Below, piece after piece: positions 42,980-50,924 of a DNA stretch of 64,000 bases. Origin of the DNA: MRBY01 sp943371005 (lineage in GTDB: Bacteria; Cyanobacteriota; Cyanobacteriia; Cyanobacteriales; MRBY01); NCBI GenBank assembly GCA_943371005.1, contig CALRTB020000007.1:82899-146898 (forward strand). Reading direction: 5' to 3'. The position numbers and the translations under genes were made by a program. The notes beneath the pieces were generated by a model, which searched no databases, was not told where the DNA came from, and worked only from the letters and a program-made list of their open reading frames with translations. Position 1 is the first letter of the stretch; each line of letters begins with the position of its first letter.

Positions 42980-45754
42980 ATGTTGGATGCCGCTAGTTTA
43001 AAGGCGATCGCCCTTGAAGCCCGCCACTGTTTTTTGCTGGAAGATGCCCCGGACTTTATCGAGTTGTTCCACCAAAGTATGGGGCTGTTGCAGGCAGAAT
43101 TCCAACAACCCGGAGGTCAGGATAAGGCAAGACTGTATCAAGATTTGGTGCGTGCGGCCCATTCGATCAAAGGGGGTGCTGGCATCGCAGAACTGACAAC
43201 GTTGCACAATCTGGCCCACCAGATGGAGGATCTCCTTGAGGCGATCGCCGCTGGCCGCATTGAACAAGAACAAGTTGGCCTAGATTTGATCAGCCTCGCC
43301 ATGGAGGAGGTGCAACATTGCCTCGACCTAGCCGCCCGGGATGATGACCACCCAGGGGACAGTCCAGAAGCTGCCAAAATGGCCACCACTCTCCAGGAAT
43401 TTCTTAGCCAAGCCCAGTCCGCTGACCCCCAAGCCATGGCCCCCGCTGGCAATGCTCCCAGTAAATTTGTCGCCACGGCCCTCAAGGTGGACCTCGAAGC
43501 CTGTGTCCAACGCCTCGAAAAACTACTTACCCACGATCCCACCCCCCGCAGTGCCGCCCGCCAACTCAAAACCCTCGAAGAAGAATGCCGCCTTCTGGGG
43601 GATGCCCTTGGGGTTCCCTGGCTTAAGACCCTGGCAAGTCTCCTCCAAACGGCACTCGCAGACAGCAAAGTGGATCCTGTTACCCTCAGCCAAGGGGCGA
43701 TCGCCGAGATCCGTCGTCTGATCCAGGCATACCTAGCCAACCCTGACGAGGCAAACATTAGCGAATCATTCCAATCCCTCTTGGCGGCTCCAGAACCACC
43801 AAAACTTGATACGCCCCCTGAGGTTAACCTCAGTCCCGATCCTGATCCGGTTCCCCCCACGCCAGTAAGTGCCGCGCCACAACCTATTCCTAAACAAACC
43901 TCTAGCCTGCAAATCCGAATGCCGATCCAACAACTCAACCGCATGGGCAATGCCGTTGGGGAACTTTTTATCGGCTACGAAAAGCTCACCCGGCACCAGG
44001 AGCAACTCCTCCGGGCCAGCCGCAATCTCAAAAAAAGAACCCAGCAACTCAACCCAATCCGCGATGAAGTGACGGCCCTCTATGACAAATTGGCCGTGGC
44101 CACCGCTGGTTCCGGGCAAAATGGTGGCAGCCAGAAACCCTCCCTAGAATTGGCCACTGCTACCCATACGGAATTTGACACCCTCCACTTTGACCAATAC
44201 ACCCAGGCCCATTCCCAACTCCAGCAGTTCCAGGAATTAATGGTGCAGGTGCAAGAGATCCAGGAAGATCTAGAACTCATGCGCTGGGAATTCCAAGAAT
44301 CTTTAGAAGGAGTGCGGCAACAGTTAGAGTATCTCAACCAGGATCTGACCCAATCGCGCTTGATGCCCTTTGGGAACTTGGCCCGCCGCTTCCGCCGGTC
44401 CCTTGAGACCTTAAGTAAACGTTATCCCCAGAGAGCTCAGCTCCTCATTGAGGGGGAACAGGTTTTGGTGGATCAGGCAATCCTTGAACAATTGCGTACG
44501 CCCCTGACCCACTTAATCCGGAATGCCTTTGACCATGGTATTGAGCCGCCCCAGGAACGCCGCCAAGCCCAAAAAATCGAGGTAGGCACCATTCGCCTCA
44601 GTGCCCAACTGCGCGGCAATATGGTGGAAATTTTGGTGCAGGATGATGGCCGGGGTATCGATCTAGATCGGGTTCAACAAAAGGCGATCGCCAAGGGACT
44701 CTGTGCGCCAGAGCATCAACCAACCGAGGCAGAAATCCTTGAATATTTGTTTTCTCCAGGCTTTTCGACCCGGGATACCGTCAGCGATCTTTCGGGTCGG
44801 GGGCTGGGTCTAGATATTGTTCGGCTAGAACTGGCCCAACTCAAGGGCACCATTACCGCCAGTAGTCAGTGGCACCAGGGCACCCAATTCACGATCCGCA
44901 TTCCCCTGAGCTTTAATATTTTGCCGTTGCTCCTCTGCCGCTGCCAACAACAGGCGATCGCCTTTCCTTCGGTCACTGTCCAGGCGGTACTCTCACTCGT
45001 TAATAAGGACAATTTAGAGTATCCAGAATTTCTCGATTGGCAGGGCACCCCCCTCAAACTCCACGCCCTCGATCAACTGCTGCCCTATCCCCAAACAAAC
45101 CTGCTCCTGCCCCCGGAACAGCGACCCGCCCCTACCATCGGCTTGATCGTGCGCCAGGGGAAAAAATCCTTGGCGATCGCCGTAGACGAAATCCTTGGGG
45201 AACGGGAACTGGTGCTGAAATCCCTAGATAACACCGTGGCTTATCCTCCCTACGTTGCGGGGTGTACCGTCTTGGGTTCTGGAGAGGTAATACCGGTGCT
45301 TTTACCCGATGCCTTTGATCAACTCTTGGCTAGCCCAGACCAGCCCCAAACTCCCAGTTCCACCTCTGAACAGCCGAAGCGCCAACCAACGATTTTGGTC
45401 ATTGATGATTCTGTTGCCGTTCGCCGTACCCTCAATAAACTATTGAGTCAAGTAGGATACCAGGTACAACAATGCCGCGATGGAAAGGAAGCCTGGAACC
45501 TCCTCAACCGCTCGAAGCAAATCTTTGATCTCGCAATTTGTGACCTGGAAATGCCTGGTTATGATGGCTTTACCCTATTGCAAATGGTGCGGGGCCAAAG
45601 CCAATGGGATCACTTACCCTTTGTGATGCTCACCTCCCGCGACAATGATCTCCACCGTCAGAAAGCGCAGGATCTCGGCGCCAATGACTATTTCACAAAA
45701 CCGTTTCACCCGGTGCGCTTCCTCCAGGCGATCGCCAAATATGTTGAAGCTTAA
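42980..45754 (+). CDS. pilL: CheA-type hybrid histidine kinase with receiver
   Basis: A 924-residue kinase. The Hpt domain has RAAHSIKGGAGIAEL (phospho-accepting H61), and a second, degenerate Hpt-like region lies around 165-250. A proline-rich linker precedes the dimerisation and ATPase domain (N box HLIRNAFDHGIEPP, G1 DDGRGIDLDRV, G2 GRGLGLDIVR). A CheW domain and a C-terminal receiver follow (ILVIDDSVAVRRTLNKLL, phospho-acceptor in AICDLEMPGYDG). It ends the five-gene operon. In Synechocystis the pilL partner is encoded apart from pilGHIJ; here it is contiguous. Output is probably pilus-based motility and competence. Confidence 0.88.
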   Translation: MLDAASLKAIALEARHCFLLEDAPDFIELFHQSMGLLQAEFQQPGGQDKARLYQDLVRAAHSIKGGAGIAELTTLHNLAHQMEDLLEAIAAGRIEQEQVGLDLISLAMEEVQHCLDLAARDDDHPGDSPEAAKMATTLQEFLSQAQSADPQAMAPAGNAPSKFVATALKVDLEACVQRLEKLLTHDPTPRSAARQLKTLEEECRLLGDALGVPWLKTLASLLQTALADSKVDPVTLSQGAIAEIRRLIQAYLANPDEANISESFQSLLAAPEPPKLDTPPEVNLSPDPDPVPPTPVSAAPQPIPKQTSSLQIRMPIQQLNRMGNAVGELFIGYEKLTRHQEQLLRASRNLKKRTQQLNPIRDEVTALYDKLAVATAGSGQNGGSQKPSLELATATHTEFDTLHFDQYTQAHSQLQQFQELMVQVQEIQEDLELMRWEFQESLEGVRQQLEYLNQDLTQSRLMPFGNLARRFRRSLETLSKRYPQRAQLLIEGEQVLVDQAILEQLRTPLTHLIRNAFDHGIEPPQERRQAQKIEVGTIRLSAQLRGNMVEILVQDDGRGIDLDRVQQKAIAKGLCAPEHQPTEAEILEYLFSPGFSTRDTVSDLSGRGLGLDIVRLELAQLKGTITASSQWHQGTQFTIRIPLSFNILPLLLCRCQQQAIAFPSVTVQAVLSLVNKDNLEYPEFLDWQGTPLKLHALDQLLPYPQTNLLLPPEQRPAPTIGLIVRQGKKSLAIAVDEILGERELVLKSLDNTVAYPPYVAGCTVLGSGEVIPVLLPDAFDQLLASPDQPQTPSSTSEQPKRQPTILVIDDSVAVRRTLNKLLSQVGYQVQQCRDGKEAWNLLNRSKQIFDLAICDLEMPGYDGFTLLQMVRGQSQWDHLPFVMLTSRDNDLHRQKAQDLGANDYFTKPFHPVRFLQAIAKYVEA

Positions 45755-45773
45755 CCAAGCAGACCAGACTTTC

Positions 45774-46331
45774 TCAGATGGCGGGAATCAAAATGGTCTG
45801 CAATAGCTCCTCTACCCGTTGCCGGAGCTTGCGGTTGTGGGGATCAGCCACTAGTGCTTTGTGAAGATAGGTGCGGGCTTTGTGGTGCTGCTTCTGTTGG
45901 AGTAAATGGCGGCCCCAACTGAGGTAAGTAATTCCTTGCCATTGGCGCACCTCTAGATCCTGGGGAAGACGCTGGGCCAACCCTTCCATCAAGGCGATCG
46001 CCCTGGCATAACGTTGTTGTTGTAGACAGTCCTGGAGCCGCTGGTAACTTTCCCACTTCAGCCGCTGATCCAAAGGAGAAAGGATCGCATTCCCCTTGGG
46101 CTGACTCGGTTCTGGGGACGGGAGCCAGGTTTGTTTGTCTGGGGAACGGTGGATTTCGGCCAGGACTTTGTAGGCTTGGGTAATTTGGATAAATTTGTAT
46201 TCTGCTTGGCGATCGCCGCGATTAACATCCGGGTGACATTGCCGCGCCAAACGACGATAGGCCGCCTTCACTGCCCCCAGCTCTGCATCAACCCGTAACC
46301 CTAAAATTTTGTAGCACTCAAGGAGATTCAT
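45774..46331 (-). CDS. DnaJ-domain protein with TPR-like C-terminus
   Basis: A 185-residue protein. Residues 1-60 are a J domain (LLECYKILGLRVDAELGAVK, YRRLARQCHPDVNRGD) with the HPD tripeptide that stimulates DnaK. The C-terminal half is helical with TPR-like units (RLQDCLQQQRYARAIALMEG, ARTYLHKALVADPHNRKLR). It lacks the Gly/Phe and zinc domains of full DnaJ, so it is a class C J-protein probably recruiting a DnaK to a particular partner. It converges with the CheA-type gene and is divergent from the MoaD-like gene. Confidence 0.85.
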   Translation of the reverse strand: MNLLECYKILGLRVDAELGAVKAAYRRLARQCHPDVNRGDRQAEYKFIQITQAYKVLAEIHRSPDKQTWLPSPEPSQPKGNAILSPLDQRLKWESYQRLQDCLQQQRYARAIALMEGLAQRLPQDLEVRQWQGITYLSWGRHLLQQKQHHKARTYLHKALVADPHNRKLRQRVEELLQTILIPAI

Positions 46332-46480
46332 CGATGGTTGTTATCTGGAAGGAGGCGAAATTTAACCCAAGGATACCCCAAAAAAATCCTGTCAGCGTGA
46401 TTCCTTTGGCGAAACCCCAGCAACACCGCTATGATCCTCTGAAACTGTCCCAACAACTCCCCCTCACCCGAAAATCTTAA

Positions 46481-46738
46481 ATGTCTGCCCCGCTCCAAAT
46501 CACCATCAAGCTCTTTGCGATCTACCAAGAAACCTACGGCACCGAAGTTTTACATTGGCAAGTTGCCCCTGGTAGCACTGTCGCAGATGTTTTCCAGCGT
46601 ATTTTAGATGAACATCCCAATTTAGCAGAATGGCAGTCTGTCACCCGGTTTGGGGTCAATTTAGAATTTGTCTCCCCAGAAACAGTGCTCCAAGAAGGCG
46701 ATGAAGTGGTTTTGATTCCCCCCGTCAGTGGTGGTTAG
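46481..46738 (+). CDS. MoaD/ThiS family sulfur-carrier-like protein
   Basis: An 85-residue protein with the beta-grasp pattern of MoaD: ITIKLFAIYQETYGTEV, VADVFQRILDEHP and LQEGDEVVLIPPVSGG. The C-terminal Gly-Gly is the site adenylated and thiocarboxylated in molybdopterin or thiamine synthesis. MoaD is the small subunit of molybdopterin synthase, but no moaE or other mo genes are adjacent, so another sulfur-carrier role is possible. The PdxH gene follows 104 bp downstream. Confidence 0.8.
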   Translation: MSAPLQITIKLFAIYQETYGTEVLHWQVAPGSTVADVFQRILDEHPNLAEWQSVTRFGVNLEFVSPETVLQEGDEVVLIPPVSGG

Positions 46739-46841
46739 TCGTTGAGTACACCACCCCACTTGAAAAAATTCCACTACAATACAAAGCGACTTTTGTTCTG
46801 CTTTTTTTAAGTCCATTACCGTTACTTCGTTGGTGCCGCCG

Positions 46842-47489
46842 ATGATTATGCACGTTGCCAATCTCCGCCAGAATTACACCAAAGCGGGTCTCCATGAAGA
46901 TGATGTGAGCGATGACCCCCTGGTGCAATTCGCCACCTGGTTTCAACAGGCAACGGAAATTGATGAAATTCGCGAACCCAATGCAATGGTCCTCAGTTCG
47001 GTCGGCTCTGACGGTAAACCCAGTTCAAGGGTCGTGCTTCTGAAAGATTTTAGTGAAGCTGGATTTACTTTTTTTACCAACTACACCAGCCAAAAGGCCA
47101 CAGAATTGACAGGAACCGGCTATGCCGCCTTGGTCTTTTGGTGGGAACCCCTAGAACGGCAAGTGCGCATCGAAGGCACCGTCGAAAAACTGCCTCCCGA
47201 ACGTTCCGATGAATATTTCGCCAGTCGCCCCCGTAAATCTCAAATTGGGGCCTGGGCTTCTGCCCAAAGTCAGGCGATCGCCAACCGTGAAGTACTCGAA
47301 CAACGTTTCAAAGACCTCGAAGCTGAATATGCCGACAAAGACATTCCCCGACCAGAGCATTGGGGCGGTTTTTTGGTGAAGCCCGAAAAAATTGAGTTTT
47401 GGCAAGGGCGCCCTAGTCGGCTCCATGACCGTCTTGTGTTTACTCTGCAAGATGATGGCATTTGGCAACGGCAACGGTTAGCCCCTTAA
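46842..47489 (+). CDS. pdxH: Pyridoxine/pyridoxamine 5'-phosphate oxidase
   Basis: An FMN enzyme of about 215 residues that makes pyridoxal 5'-phosphate. The N-terminus has LRQNYTKAGLHEDDVSDDPL, then FMN and substrate segments (PNAMVLSSVGSDGKPSSRVV, FFTNYTSQKATEL, VFWWEPLERQVRIEG), and the C-terminal FWQGRPSRLHDRLVF carries the conserved RLHDR phosphate-binding motif. The ATG at 46842 is preferred; an in-frame GTG at 46830 and ATG at 46848 are alternatives. Confidence 0.95.
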   Translation: MIMHVANLRQNYTKAGLHEDDVSDDPLVQFATWFQQATEIDEIREPNAMVLSSVGSDGKPSSRVVLLKDFSEAGFTFFTNYTSQKATELTGTGYAALVFWWEPLERQVRIEGTVEKLPPERSDEYFASRPRKSQIGAWASAQSQAIANREVLEQRFKDLEAEYADKDIPRPEHWGGFLVKPEKIEFWQGRPSRLHDRLVFTLQDDGIWQRQRLAP

Positions 47490-47553
47490 ATTTCGATCTT
47501 CAACCCGAAGCGACTTAAGATTTGTACTGAGCAGATTCACGGAAAGTCAGTAC

Positions 47554-49527
47554 ATGAAAAGCCTTTGGAATGACCAAGAAGCAGCCACCTACCAGGGAGA
47601 TTTAGCCCTGCGGGTTTACACCTCTCGTCTGTTGGGGCGGGATCCCTCTTTGGTGCTTCACGGCGGCGGTAATACCTCGGTCAAGGTTACAGAAACAAAC
47701 CTCGTCGGCGAAGCAGAAGAAATTCTCTATGTCAAAGGTAGTGGTTGGGATTTGGCAACCATCGAGGCGGCGGGTTTTGCCCCCGTGCGGATGAATCATT
47801 TGTTGAAATTGGCCCAACTGCCCAGCCTGAGTGACCCCCAGATGGTCAACGAACTGAAGACCCACATGACCGTCGCCACGGCCCCGACCCCCTCGGTGGA
47901 AACGATTTTACACGCGATCCTGCCCTACAAATATGTCGATCACACCCACGCCGATGCGATTGTGACGATTACCAACACACCAGAAGGCCTGGATCGGATC
48001 CAGGAAATTTATGGCGATCGCCTGGTGATTATTCCCTACATCATGCCGGGGTTTGATCTGGCCCGTCTCTGTGCCGAAAGGTTTGCCGCCGAAGCCCATG
48101 CCCAAACCGAGGGGATGATTTTGTTAAACCACGGGATTTTTTCCTTTGGGGCGACGGCCAAAGAATCCTACGAACGAATGATTGCCCTGGTGCAAGAGGC
48201 AGAAGCCTATCTCCAACAACAGGGAGCATGGAACATTCCCCAAGGTTCTATCAAAACCAATGACGCTCCCATCGCGAAAACCCTAGCGCAGCTCCGTTAC
48301 GACGTTTTCCAGGTGGCGGGTTTCCCGGTGATTCTCAAAGGCGATCGCCGCCCGGAAATTTTGAATTTTACCCAGCGGGAAGATTTAGACCGCATTTCCC
48401 AACAAAATCCCGCCACCCCCGACCATGTGATTCGCACCAAACCCGTACCCCTGATTGGTCGCGATGTGCAAGGGTTCGCCGCCGCTTACAAAGCCTATTT
48501 CGCCAACCAAGCACCCCAGGCCAAGGAACCGAAAACCATGCTCGATCCGGCCCCAAGGGTGATCCTTGATCCGGAACTCGGTTTAATGACCGTCGGCCAA
48601 ACAGCTAAAGCCGCCAACATTGTCGCGGATATTTATCGCCACACCATCGAGATTATTTCCCGTGCTGAATTGCTCAGTCGTTACCAAGCCCTTTCCCAAA
48701 AGGACATTTTTGACATGGAATATTGGGATTTAGAACAAGCCAAACTGAAAAAAGGCGGCAATCCACCAGAATTCACCGGGGAGATTGCCCTGGTCACAGG
48801 AGCGGCCTCTGGTATTGGCAAAGCCTGTGTCGAATCCCTGCTGAAACGGGGGGCAGCGGTGGTCGCCCTAGATATCAACCCAGCCATTGAAACCCTCTGC
48901 GATCGCCCTGATTTTTTAGGCCTGACCTGTGACCTCACGGACGAAACCCAAATTAAAAACACCCTAGAGCAAGCTGTGCAATATTTTGGCGGCCTGGACA
49001 TGGTAATTCTCAACGCCGGTATTTTTCCCCCCAGCGAGGCGATCGCCAATCTAGCCACCGACCATTGGCGGCAGGTACTCAGCATTAACCTCGACAGTAA
49101 TTTAATTCTGTTGCGGGAGTGCCACCCTTTCCTCAAACTTGCTCCCAATGGGGGTCGAGTGGCGATCATCGGTTCAAAAAATGTTGCTGCTCCAGGCCAA
49201 GGGGTCGCTGCCTATTCCGTCTCAAAAGCGGCTCTCAACCAACTGGCACGGGTAGCCGCCCTCGAATGGGGTTCAGACGGGATTCGGATCAATACTGTCC
49301 ATCCCAATGCCGTCTTTGACACAGGGATTTGGACAACTGAAGTGCTCAAAAAACGCGCGCAAGCCTATGGCCTGACCATTGAAGAATACAAGAAAAACAA
49401 TCTCCTCCAAGTGGAAATTACCAGCCAGGATGTCGCCGAATGTGCCGCGACCCTTTGTAGTGATTTGTTCGCCAAAACAACAGCCGCCCAAATTCCCCTC
49501 GATGGCGGTAACGAGCGAGTCATCTAA
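47554..49527 (+). CDS. Class II aldolase / short-chain dehydrogenase fusion
   Basis: A 657-residue two-domain enzyme. The N-terminal part (to about residue 400) is a class II aldolase/adducin domain with HGGGNTSVK, zinc ligands in VDHTHADAIV and LLNHGIFSFGA. The C-terminal 250 residues are a Rossmann short-chain dehydrogenase with VTGAASGIGKA, NAGIFPPSEA and the catalytic YSVSKAALNQLARVAALEW. The architecture equals the bifunctional rhamnulose-1-phosphate aldolase/lactaldehyde dehydrogenase-type proteins (YuxG/RhaD-like). No other rhamnose or fucose genes are nearby. Sugar-phosphate cleavage followed by aldehyde reduction is the likely activity; substrate unproven. Confidence 0.88.
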   Translation: MKSLWNDQEAATYQGDLALRVYTSRLLGRDPSLVLHGGGNTSVKVTETNLVGEAEEILYVKGSGWDLATIEAAGFAPVRMNHLLKLAQLPSLSDPQMVNELKTHMTVATAPTPSVETILHAILPYKYVDHTHADAIVTITNTPEGLDRIQEIYGDRLVIIPYIMPGFDLARLCAERFAAEAHAQTEGMILLNHGIFSFGATAKESYERMIALVQEAEAYLQQQGAWNIPQGSIKTNDAPIAKTLAQLRYDVFQVAGFPVILKGDRRPEILNFTQREDLDRISQQNPATPDHVIRTKPVPLIGRDVQGFAAAYKAYFANQAPQAKEPKTMLDPAPRVILDPELGLMTVGQTAKAANIVADIYRHTIEIISRAELLSRYQALSQKDIFDMEYWDLEQAKLKKGGNPPEFTGEIALVTGAASGIGKACVESLLKRGAAVVALDINPAIETLCDRPDFLGLTCDLTDETQIKNTLEQAVQYFGGLDMVILNAGIFPPSEAIANLATDHWRQVLSINLDSNLILLRECHPFLKLAPNGGRVAIIGSKNVAAPGQGVAAYSVSKAALNQLARVAALEWGSDGIRINTVHPNAVFDTGIWTTEVLKKRAQAYGLTIEEYKKNNLLQVEITSQDVAECAATLCSDLFAKTTAAQIPLDGGNERVI

Positions 49528-49538
49528 ACACAAACAAA

Positions 49539-49600
49539 GTCCCCCTTCGAAAGGGGGATTTTGGGGGATGTCACTTCGGAAGGGGGAGCTAGGGGGATGT
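49539..49600. repeat. Cyanobacterial-type G/C-block repeat with perfect hairpin
   Basis: CCCCCTT (49541-49547) pairs with AAGGGGG (49551-49557) around a CGA loop, followed by ATTTTGGGGGATG and a second degenerate AAGGGGGAGC-TAGGGGGATG unit. Similar CCCCCTTxGAAAGGGGGATxTAGGGGGAT units are dispersed in many cyanobacterial genomes. It lies between two convergent genes and may double as a terminator for both. A degenerate relative occurs at 37271-37310. Confidence 0.6.
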
Positions 49601-49603
49601 TAT

Positions 49604-50764
49604 TTACATAATGCCCACAAAATGGAGAGGGCCTTGGCCACTAATCAACTCCAACAACAACGCCAAAAAGCCGATCATCGCGAGGCGACCATTTAAGACC
49701 TCGGCGCTGGTATTCATCCCCCAGGACAATTCTTGGGGATACATTTTCATATTTTCCTTGGGGTGGGTCACTTGGGAGAAGGTGCGCGGACATTGCTCAA
49801 GGGAATCAGTCACCAAGTTCGCCAAGGATTCAATAAATAGGGGATGGGTATTCAGGGCCGGGACACGGCGGAAATTTTCGATGCCAGCTTCCTCGGCCAC
49901 CTCACGGTATTCAATGTCGATTTCCTGGAGGGTTTCGATGTGCTCAGACACAAAACTAATGGGAATCACTACCAGATCTTTGATGCCTTTTTCCCCTAGG
50001 GCAATGAGGGAATCTTCGGTATAGGGTTGGAGCCATTCCACGGGGCCAACACGACTTTGATAGGCCAAGGTGTAGTCATTGGGACGACCAAGGGCTTCCA
50101 TGATTAACTTGGTGCATTCCTCGATTTCCCGCTGGTAGGGATCCCCTGCCTCTGCGACGTAGCTTTGGGGTACCCCATGGGCACTAAAGAAAATGTGGGC
50201 CTGGTCTGGGTTATCAAATTGGTCGAGTTCCTGGCGAATCAGATCCACCATCGCCGCAACGTACTGGGGATGGTCATACCAGGAGGGGATCAGAGTGTAA
50301 TCGAGCTGACTGAGGTCTTTGTCGGTGCGCCACATTTCTTCGAGCACCCGGAAGCTAGACCCACTGGTACTAATGGAAAACTGGGGATAAAGGGGCAATA
50401 CCACAAGCTGATCAAGGTCATCTTGTTTGATTTCGGCGATCGCCTCTTCGGTAAAAGGGTGCCAGTAGCGCATCCCCACATAAACTTTGACCTCTTGACC
50501 CCAGTCAGCCAACTTTTGGGCGAGGGCTGCCCCTTGGGCTTCGGTGATCTGTCGGAGGGGGGAACCGCCGCCAATTTCTTTATAGTTTTCTTGGGATTTG
50601 CCGGCCCGGAGCGTGGAAATGAGCCAAGCAAGCGGCTTTTGCATCCATGGCGCGGGTAAACGAATAATTTCGGGGTCAGCAAACAAATTAAACAAAAAAG
50701 GACGAACATCCTCTAATTTGTCTGGCCCACCTAGGTTAAGTAATAAGACCCCAACACGACCCAT
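49604..50764 (-). CDS. hemH: Ferrochelatase with C-terminal CAB/HLIP-like helix
   Basis: A 386-residue enzyme inserting Fe(II) into protoporphyrin IX, the final haem step. Core motifs are LLLNLGGPDKLEDVRPFL, the catalytic-histidine segment FFSAHGVPQSYV, and the acidic helix FVSEHIETLQEIDIEYREVA. The last 35 residues carry a chlorophyll a/b-binding-type motif EVLNGRLAMIGFLALLLELI, where E and R would ligate and pair as in high-light-inducible proteins. This tail is typical of cyanobacterial and plastid ferrochelatase II and is linked to membrane association and regulation of haem versus chlorophyll supply. Confidence 0.96.
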   Translation of the reverse strand: MGRVGVLLLNLGGPDKLEDVRPFLFNLFADPEIIRLPAPWMQKPLAWLISTLRAGKSQENYKEIGGGSPLRQITEAQGAALAQKLADWGQEVKVYVGMRYWHPFTEEAIAEIKQDDLDQLVVLPLYPQFSISTSGSSFRVLEEMWRTDKDLSQLDYTLIPSWYDHPQYVAAMVDLIRQELDQFDNPDQAHIFFSAHGVPQSYVAEAGDPYQREIEECTKLIMEALGRPNDYTLAYQSRVGPVEWLQPYTEDSLIALGEKGIKDLVVIPISFVSEHIETLQEIDIEYREVAEEAGIENFRRVPALNTHPLFIESLANLVTDSLEQCPRTFSQVTHPKENMKMYPQELSWGMNTSAEVLNGRLAMIGFLALLLELISGQGPLHFVGIM

Positions 50765-50924
50765 AGCTGATACAAATTAAATTTACTGGTATTTTCTTTA
50801 AGTTATTGTAACAATATATCTCTTTGGGACGGCGTGCCTGTCGTGGTGGCTACCAGAAAGTCGAAAAAGTTTACATTTCACCACTTTGTTTTTCAGGTTT
50901 TTGGGCAGCCCAGGGAGTGTCTTT

